Assembly (NCBI GenBank): GCA_035559315.1
Contig: DATMBJ010000166.1
Location: 1-11,044, forward strand
Direction: 5' to 3'
Origin: DATLZM01 sp035559315
Lineage (GTDB): Bacteria; Actinomycetota; UBA4738; HRBIN12
DNA length: 11,044 bases
Below are positions 6,028 through 11,044 of this stretch, piece by piece. Made by a program: the position numbers and the translations under genes. How positions within the stretch are numbered: position 1 is the stretch's first letter; each line of letters opens with the position of its first letter. Under the pieces are notes generated by a model that saw only the letters and a program-made list of their open reading frames with translations, did no database searches and was not told the DNA's origin.

Positions 6028-7251
6028 TCACAGGCCGGCCTCCTCGTGGCGGCGGGCCCTGGCCACGGCGAGCGTCTCCCGCACCCCGAGGAGCAGGACC
6101 AGCGCGAGCGCGCACGGCAGCCCGGCCAGCGCGAAGGCGGGCCCCAGGCCGAACGCGTCGGCGCCCGCCCCCGCCGCGAGGGGACCGAGCACGAAGCCCA
6201 GGTCGCCGACGAACCGGAACACCCCGGTCGCCGTCCCCGACGCCTCGGCCGGGGTGAGGTCGGAGAGCATCGCGGCGGGCGCCACGCCCCCGGCCCCGAA
6301 GGCCGCCCCCAGCACCGCCAGGGCGCCCAGGAACCAGACCGGGTCCGCGGCGCGCGCCAGCCCCCAGAGGACCACCACGATCACGGCGAGGGACGGCCCG
6401 AGCACCGCCTTCCTCCCCACCCGGTCGGCGACGGCCCCCGCCGGGTAGAGGGCCAGGAACTCGGTCGTCGATGCCACCGCGATCGCCAGCGAGACGCCGA
6501 CCTCGTCGAGCCCCACCCGCTCGCGGCCGAAGAGCGGGACGAGCGTCGAGTACACGCCCCCCACCATCCAGGTCTGGGCCCCGTTCGCCACGAGGGTGGC
6601 GACGAACGCCCGGTCCCATGGGAGCCGCCGCCAGCTCCGGACCGGGTCCGTCCCCGTCCCCGCATCCGCCCGCTCCAGGTCGTGGATGGTCCGGTGGTAC
6701 AGGGCGGCCGCCCCGAGGCACGAGGCGGCGTAGATCCAGAGGGGCGCCGCGAGCCCCAGCCAGGCGGCCACCACCCCGCCGAGCGGCGGCCCGGCGATGA
6801 ACCCGAGGTTGAACGTGGCGAAGTACACCCCCATGACGCGGCCGACCCGTCCCTCGGGCGCCACCTTCAGCAGGTACGAGAGCATCGCGGCGAAGAACAG
6901 CGCCGAGCCCGCTCCGCCGACGGCGCGGAACGCCACGAGGAGCTCGAACGTGGGCGCGAGGGCGGCCGCCGCCGACGAGGCCCCGACCACGAGGGCCCCG
7001 GCGGTGGCCGTCCGCCGCTCCCCGACCCGGTCCACGACCCGCCCCGCCACCAGGTCCGACGCGAGGCGGGTCAGGGCGAAGGAGGCGGCGAGGACCCCGA
7101 CCGCGTCGTAGCCGACGCCGAAGGACCGGGCGTAGAGCGGCAGGATCGGGTAGAGGATCCCGAACCCCAGCATGATCACGAACGTGCCGACCAGGGCCGC
7201 CCGGACCTCGGGGACCCGGACGATGTCGCGCACCCCGCCCGCCCGACCCAC
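6028..7251 (-). CDS. MFS transporter, 12-helix, drug-efflux type
   Basis: 407 residues with the two six-helix halves of the major facilitator superfamily. Motif A between helices 2 and 3 is GRVVDRVGERR (70-80), repeated in the second half as GAVADRVGRK (272-281). GFIAGPPLGG (150-159) in helix 5 is antiporter motif C, which marks drug:proton exporters. The central loop (about 186-213) is charged. An efflux role is therefore likely; the substrate is unknown. The frame stays open far upstream through the kinase gene, but membrane-protein character begins only near 7200. The GTG at 7251 fits because a TAGACT box lies 8 nt before it with no ribosome binding site. It starts 11 bp after the stop of the downstream kinase, so it may also receive read-through transcription from the kinase operon. 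Confidence 0.9.
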   Translation of the reverse strand: MGRAGGVRDIVRVPEVRAALVGTFVIMLGFGILYPILPLYARSFGVGYDAVGVLAASFALTRLASDLVAGRVVDRVGERRTATAGALVVGASSAAAALAPTFELLVAFRAVGGAGSALFFAAMLSYLLKVAPEGRVGRVMGVYFATFNLGFIAGPPLGGVVAAWLGLAAPLWIYAASCLGAAALYHRTIHDLERADAGTGTDPVRSWRRLPWDRAFVATLVANGAQTWMVGGVYSTLVPLFGRERVGLDEVGVSLAIAVASTTEFLALYPAGAVADRVGRKAVLGPSLAVIVVVLWGLARAADPVWFLGALAVLGAAFGAGGVAPAAMLSDLTPAEASGTATGVFRFVGDLGFVLGPLAAGAGADAFGLGPAFALAGLPCALALVLLLGVRETLAVARARRHEEAGL

Positions 7252-7259
7252 GGGCCGGC

Positions 7260-7265
7260 AGTCTA
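7260..7265 (-). promoter_or_regulatory. Putative leaderless promoter -10 (TAGACT) of the MFS gene
   Basis: TAGACT, 8 nt before the GTG at 7251 on the minus strand. Its first three bases are the TAG stop codon of the kinase gene. It is identical to the pepA -10 hexamer. Confidence 0.5.
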
Positions 7266-9098
7266 GCCGGGCCCCCCTTCGGCCTCCGGCCCGGCCCCCC
7301 GGGAGGCTCCCTCCGCCGCGGGCTCCCCGGGAGACCCGTTCCACGGCCCCGCGACGGTCGAGGGGAGCCAGAACTCGACCGTCGTCCCCCGGCCCGGGGC
7401 GCTCTCGACCCTGAACCACCCGCCCGCCGTCTCCGCCCGCTCCCGCATCGTCGACAGGCCGAGGTGCTCGAGGGCTCCGGGCCCCCGGAGCGCCTCCTGC
7501 GGGCAGAACCCGCGGCCGTCGTCCCGGACCCGGACCCGGAACCCGCCGGCCTCCTCGCGGAGCGATACCTCGATCCGGGAAGCCCCGGCGTGCTTGCGGG
7601 CGTTCGCCACGGCCTCCTGGATGACGCGGTAGGCGACCGTGCGGGCCTCGGGCTCCGGCTCCCGGACCAGCCGGTCGTCGACCGCGCCGACCGGTCCGCC
7701 CTCCTCCCGGACCTTCGAGAGCAGGAGCCGCACCGCGGCCGCCAGCCCGTCGCGGTCGAGCGCCTGGGGGCGGAGATCGAACAGGAGCCGCCGGAGGCTC
7801 GCGATCGTCGCCTGGGCCGTGCGCTCCAGCTCCTCGAGGGCTCGCCGCCCCTCCTCGGTCGCCACCTGACCGCGCAGGTGGGCGAGGCGGATCCCGAGGG
7901 CCGTCACCTTCTGGATCGGGTCGTCGTGCACGTCCCGCGCGATCCGCTCCCGCTCCTGCTCCTGCGCGTCGACCACCCGGCGGAGCAGCAGGCGGCGCTG
8001 TTCGGAGAGCTCCCGCAGCCGACCGAGGGTCCAGGAGAGCTGCTCCTCCGCCCGCTTGCGGTCGGTCACGTCGAGCATCATCCCCTGCAGGAGCAGCGGC
8101 CTCCCCGCCCGGTCGCGGATCATCGTGGAGCGGTCCTCGATCCACACGACCCGGCCGTCGGGACGGATCCACCGGTACTGGATGCCCTCGGGCGACGGTC
8201 GGCCTTCCGCGAACAGCCGTCGGACGGCCGCCATCACCCGCTCCCGGTCCTCGGGGTGCAGGTGCCGCTCCCAGAGCCCGGGGTCGGCCAGGTAGGCCTC
8301 GGCCCGCACGCCCAGGATCCGCTCGATCTGCGGGCTCACGTAGTCGGTGACCATCGACCCGTCGGGGCGGTCCGCGTAGATCACCGCCGGGAGCTGCTCG
8401 ACGAGGGCCCGGAACCGCTCCTCGGCCAGGGCCCGGGCGGTCTCGGCCTCGGTGCGGCGCCGCTCCTCCGACCGGACCCTCCGTCGGGCGGCCGCCGCGA
8501 GCCCCAGCGCGACCCCTACGCCCACGAGCAGGATCCCTCCCCCCAGGCCGACCAGGAGCCGTTGCGCCGCGCGACGGTCCGCGGCGTCCCGTGCGGCGAG
8601 ACGGACCGCCTCCCTCCCGACCTCGAGCGCGGTCCGCTCGGTGGCGGCCTCCAGCTCGCCGAGGCGGCGCTCGAGGGCGGGGGCCGCCACCCTGATCGCC
8701 GGTCCGTCGGGGAGCGGCCCCAGGAGGTCCAGTGCGGCGGCGTACGCGTCGGCGGGGGCCGCGACCGCCAGCGCGCGTCGCCACAGCCACGGGTCGTCCC
8801 GGCTCAGGCGGAGCAGCGCGTCCACGCGGCCCCCGATCAGCTCATCGGTCTCCTCGAGGTCGAGGGACCCCCGGACCGGCTCGCCCGAGATCGCGCGGAG
8901 ACGCTCCCGCGCCGAGGACACCGCGTCGTCCAGCCCGCCGAGCTCGAGCCGGGCCGCGGAGAGCCGCTCGAGCCGCCGCGACGCCTCGCCCAGGTGGGCG
9001 GCGGTCCGGACCAGCGCGACCTCGAGGGCCAGGGCCGCCAGGGCGGCCAGGGCGAGCCCCGCGGCGAGCGGCCATCGACGCCGCAGCCGCGGCCTCAC
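7263..9098 (-). CDS. PAS-containing membrane histidine kinase, HisKA_3 class
   Basis: 611 residues. Order of parts: a short basic N-terminus; membrane helix 1 (11-30); an outside domain of about 150 residues, mostly helical and Arg/Glu/Ala-rich; membrane helix 2 (181-204); a coiled linker (205-226); a PAS/PAC domain (227-352) ending in LDVTDRKRAEE; a dimerisation domain with phospho-accepting H391 in RDVHDDPIQ; and an ATPase domain (486-578) with E495/N499 (N box), DDGRG (526-530) and GLSTMRERA (547-555). It ends in a Gly/Glu/Pro-rich tail. Kinases of this class phosphorylate NarL/LuxR-type regulators; none is in the window. The GTG start overlaps the stop of the upstream kinase by 4 bp (GTGA) and has GGAGG 4 nt before it, so translation is probably coupled. 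The signal is unknown. Confidence 0.92.
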   Translation of the reverse strand: MRPRLRRRWPLAAGLALAALAALALEVALVRTAAHLGEASRRLERLSAARLELGGLDDAVSSARERLRAISGEPVRGSLDLEETDELIGGRVDALLRLSRDDPWLWRRALAVAAPADAYAAALDLLGPLPDGPAIRVAAPALERRLGELEAATERTALEVGREAVRLAARDAADRRAAQRLLVGLGGGILLVGVGVALGLAAAARRRVRSEERRRTEAETARALAEERFRALVEQLPAVIYADRPDGSMVTDYVSPQIERILGVRAEAYLADPGLWERHLHPEDRERVMAAVRRLFAEGRPSPEGIQYRWIRPDGRVVWIEDRSTMIRDRAGRPLLLQGMMLDVTDRKRAEEQLSWTLGRLRELSEQRRLLLRRVVDAQEQERERIARDVHDDPIQKVTALGIRLAHLRGQVATEEGRRALEELERTAQATIASLRRLLFDLRPQALDRDGLAAAVRLLLSKVREEGGPVGAVDDRLVREPEPEARTVAYRVIQEAVANARKHAGASRIEVSLREEAGGFRVRVRDDGRGFCPQEALRGPGALEHLGLSTMRERAETAGGWFRVESAPGRGTTVEFWLPSTVAGPWNGSPGEPAAEGASRGAGPEAEGGPG

Positions 9099-11044
9099 GG
9101 CGCCTCCGCCCCGACCGACGCCCGGGGCCTCGCCGCGTCCCGGCGGGGGAGGCGGCAGCGGACCACGGTCCCGCCGTCCTCCCCCGGCCCCACCCGGAGC
9201 GAGCCGCCGAGGAGTTGGGCGCGCTCTCGCATCGAGGCGATCCCCGGCCCGTCCGGGGCCGCCCCCGGACCCACGCCGTCGTCGCGGACCTCGAGGAGCA
9301 GGGCCTCCCCGTCCCCGGCCAGCCGGACCTCGACCCGCCGGGCGCGAGCGTGGTCCCGCACGTTGCGGAGCGCCTCCTGGGCGATGCGGAACGCGGCGGT
9401 GCGGACCTCGTCCGCGGGCTCGGACGGGAGGTCGTCCCCGACCGTCACCGCCGCGTCGGGCCCGAGGATCGTGGCCGCCGCCCGGCGGATCGCGTCGGCG
9501 AGCCCCCCGGTCTCGAGCTCCCGCGGCCGGAGCTCGGCGAGGAGCCCCCGGAGCCCGCCGGCCACCTCCCGGACGGTCCGCTCCAGCCCCTCCAGGGCCT
9601 CGAGGTGCGCCTCGTCGGACAGCCGCCGGCGCAGGGCCTCCAGCCGCATCCCCAGGGCGGCGACCTGCTGGAGGTGCTCGTCCTCGATGCCCTCGGCCAT
9701 CCTCGCGAGCTCCTCCTCCTGGGCCCGGAGCGTCGCCGCGAGGGCGCGCCGTCGCTCCTCGTCCTGCTCCCGCAGGGAAGCGAGTCGCCAGCGGAGCTCC
9801 GCTTCGCTCCGGCGCAGGAGCTCCTCCGCTCGCCGGCGCTCGGTCACGTCCTCCAGGACCCCGAGGAACCTCCCCTCGTCCGCGCTTCCCTCGATGGGGA
9901 TCGCGCGGACGTGGACCCAGCGGACGGACCCGTCGGGACGACGCAGCCGGAACTCGTCCTCGAACGCGACCCCCGCCGCGGTCGCCCGCCCCCACGCCTC
10001 GAGCACCCTCGGGGCGTCCTCCGGGTGGACGATGCGGAGGAAGCCCGTGCCCCTCCCCTCCTCCGCCGGGAGGCCCGTGATCCCGCTCCACCGCTCGTTC
10101 ATCCACACGTGCCCGCCCCGGACGTCGGCGAGGAACACCCCCACCGGGACCTCCTCCGCGAGGACCCGGTACCGCTCGAGCGCCGCGCGGAGCTGCGCCT
10201 CCGCCCGCTTCTGCTCTGTCACGTCGAGCATCACGCCCTGGAACACGACCGGCCGGCCGTCCTCCTGCTCCAGGAGGACCGCGCGGTCGTGGACCCAGAC
10301 CTCTCGGCCATCCCGGGCCAGGTAGCGGTACTCGAGGTCGAAGGGCTCGCCGGTCCGCGAGCAGCGTTCGGTCGCCTCGAGCACCCGCTGTCGGTCCTCG
10401 GGGTGGAGCCGCTCCTTCCAGAGCTCGGGTCGGCCGTCCCACTCCTCGGGGGCGTAGCCGAGGAGCTCCTCGATCCCCGGGCTCGTGAAGCGGTAGGCCC
10501 CGGGCTCGTCGGGGTCGCGCGTGTCCCAGATGTAGGCGACGGCGGGGAGCTGCTCGACGAGCGTCCGGTACCGCGCCTCGGCGCGGCGGCGCGCCTCCTC
10601 CGCCCGCCGCCGGTCGGTGAGGTCCGCCAGGACGCTCACGGATCCCGTCACCCGTCCGTCGGCGTCGCGGATGGGGGCCACGGAGAGGCTCACCCAGACC
10701 CGAGAGCCGTCCTTCCGCCGGCGGACGACCTCGTCGAGCACGATGTGCTCCCCCCGCAGGATCCGCGCCCGCCGCTCCTCGTACTCGCGCACCGCCTCCG
10801 GTCCGACGTGGGGGAGGAACCTGCCGACGGCCTCCCCCGCGGTCCAGCCGAGGAGGCGCTCGGCGGCCGGGTTCCAGGACGTCACGGTCCCCTCGGTGTC
10901 GATGGCGACGATCGCGAGCGGTGAGGCCTCGAACACGGCGCGGAGCCGCCCCAGGGCCTCGCCGAGCTCGACGCTCCGGACGGCGAGCCTCGTCGCGGCC
11001 CTCAGCCGTTCTCGCTGGACCAGCACGGCGAGGCCGGTGGCCGT
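9095..11044 (-). CDS. Multi-PAS histidine kinase lacking the phospho-accepting His (5' end outside window)
   Basis: The frame is open to the right edge, so the N-terminus is probably missing. Numbering here starts from the GTG at 11026. Three PAS/PAC domains lie at about 25-142, 150-275 and 284-402, each ending in a D(L/V)T(D/E)xxRAE-like linker. A coiled coil (403-440), a HisKA_3-like dimerisation helix and an ATPase domain (543-627) follow. The ATPase motifs are intact: E551/N555/H559, DDGVG (582-586) and GIASMRERA (595-603). In the dimerisation helix, alignment on VAALGMRL puts E448 (codon GAG, 9685-9683) at the position held by H391 in the neighbouring kinase; D449 and Q453 are kept, and a histidine occurs 3 residues later (H451). 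The six codons seen upstream of 11026 (TATGLA) look like the end of a membrane helix. The gene overlaps the second kinase by 4 bp, so both are probably made together. Confidence 0.9.
   Translation of the reverse strand, partial: TATGLAVLVQRERLRAATRLAVRSVELGEALGRLRAVFEASPLAIVAIDTEGTVTSWNPAAERLLGWTAGEAVGRFLPHVGPEAVREYEERRARILRGEHIVLDEVVRRRKDGSRVWVSLSVAPIRDADGRVTGSVSVLADLTDRRRAEEARRRAEARYRTLVEQLPAVAYIWDTRDPDEPGAYRFTSPGIEELLGYAPEEWDGRPELWKERLHPEDRQRVLEATERCSRTGEPFDLEYRYLARDGREVWVHDRAVLLEQEDGRPVVFQGVMLDVTEQKRAEAQLRAALERYRVLAEEVPVGVFLADVRGGHVWMNERWSGITGLPAEEGRGTGFLRIVHPEDAPRVLEAWGRATAAGVAFEDEFRLRRPDGSVRWVHVRAIPIEGSADEGRFLGVLEDVTERRRAEELLRRSEAELRWRLASLREQDEERRRALAATLRAQEEELARMAEGIEDEHLQQVAALGMRLEALRRRLSDEAHLEALEGLERTVREVAGGLRGLLAELRPRELETGGLADAIRRAAATILGPDAAVTVGDDLPSEPADEVRTAAFRIAQEALRNVRDHARARRVEVRLAGDGEALLLEVRDDGVGPGAAPDGPGIASMRERAQLLGGSLRVGPGEDGGTVVRCRLPRRDAARPRASVGAEAP

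Noticed and set aside
7252..8790. Upstream extension of the MFS frame into the kinase gene
   Set aside because: The extra residues are Arg/Gly-rich shadow sequence. The first helix of the exporter begins only near 7200, and a -10 box with a GTG marks the start at 7251.
7464..10325. A long plus-strand frame antisense to both kinases
   Set aside because: The product is repetitive Arg/Pro/Glu-rich sequence with no domain, and both kinases on the other strand show clear domain motifs through the whole stretch.
1..11044. Search for -35 boxes, tRNAs, CRISPR arrays, insertion sequences and toxin-antitoxin genes
   Set aside because: No TTGACA-like element at a proper distance from the -10 boxes, no cloverleaf, no spaced repeats, no transposase or terminal repeats, and no small gene pair with toxin-antitoxin character were found.

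Overview
The window is chromosomal DNA of very high GC (visibly well above 70%). Start codons are mostly GTG, third positions are almost all G or C, and promoters carry a TANNNT -10 box, several directly in front of the start codon (leaderless layout). This fits a deep-branching Actinomycetota (Thermoleophilia-like) or a high-GC Chloroflexota. The sequence alone does not settle which. No tRNA, rRNA, CRISPR array, transposase or long repeat was seen, and no gene-free stretch exceeds about 170 bases.

Layout. 1-910 (minus): a two-gene membrane-protein operon of unknown function; the second gene runs off the left edge. 1056-1856 (plus): a class I SAM-dependent methyltransferase, divergent from that operon. 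1889-3454 (minus): an M17 leucyl aminopeptidase (PepA) with an intact active site. 3621-3959 (plus): a small cupin without the usual metal histidines, whose promoter lies in a perfect 9-bp inverted repeat. 3913-5346 (minus): an NCS1 transporter of the CytX type, preceded by a TPP riboswitch (about 5349-5439), so very probably a thiamine-pyrimidine (HMP) salvage transporter. 5470-5997 (plus): a DinB-like four-helix protein whose promoter overlaps the CytX promoter back to back. 6028-7251 (minus): a 12-helix MFS exporter. 7263-11044 (minus): two overlapping genes for histidine kinases of the HisKA_3 / NarL-LuxR-partner class; the first runs off the right edge.

How the genes relate. Most are separate one-gene units, each with its own -10 box. 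Real co-transcription is likely only for the two left-edge membrane genes (3 bp apart) and the two kinases (4-bp ATGA-type overlap, here GTGA). The kinases are paralogues. The upstream one has glutamate where the phospho-accepting histidine should be but keeps its ATP-binding motifs; the downstream one is canonical. A heteromeric sensor is therefore plausible. No response regulator is in view.

The strongest points for follow-up are the histidine-less kinase paired with a normal one, the TPP riboswitch whose conserved 3' strand doubles as the ribosome binding site, the mutually overlapping divergent promoters at 5446-5463, the palindromic operator-like site at the cupin gene, and the set of four leaderless GTG genes.
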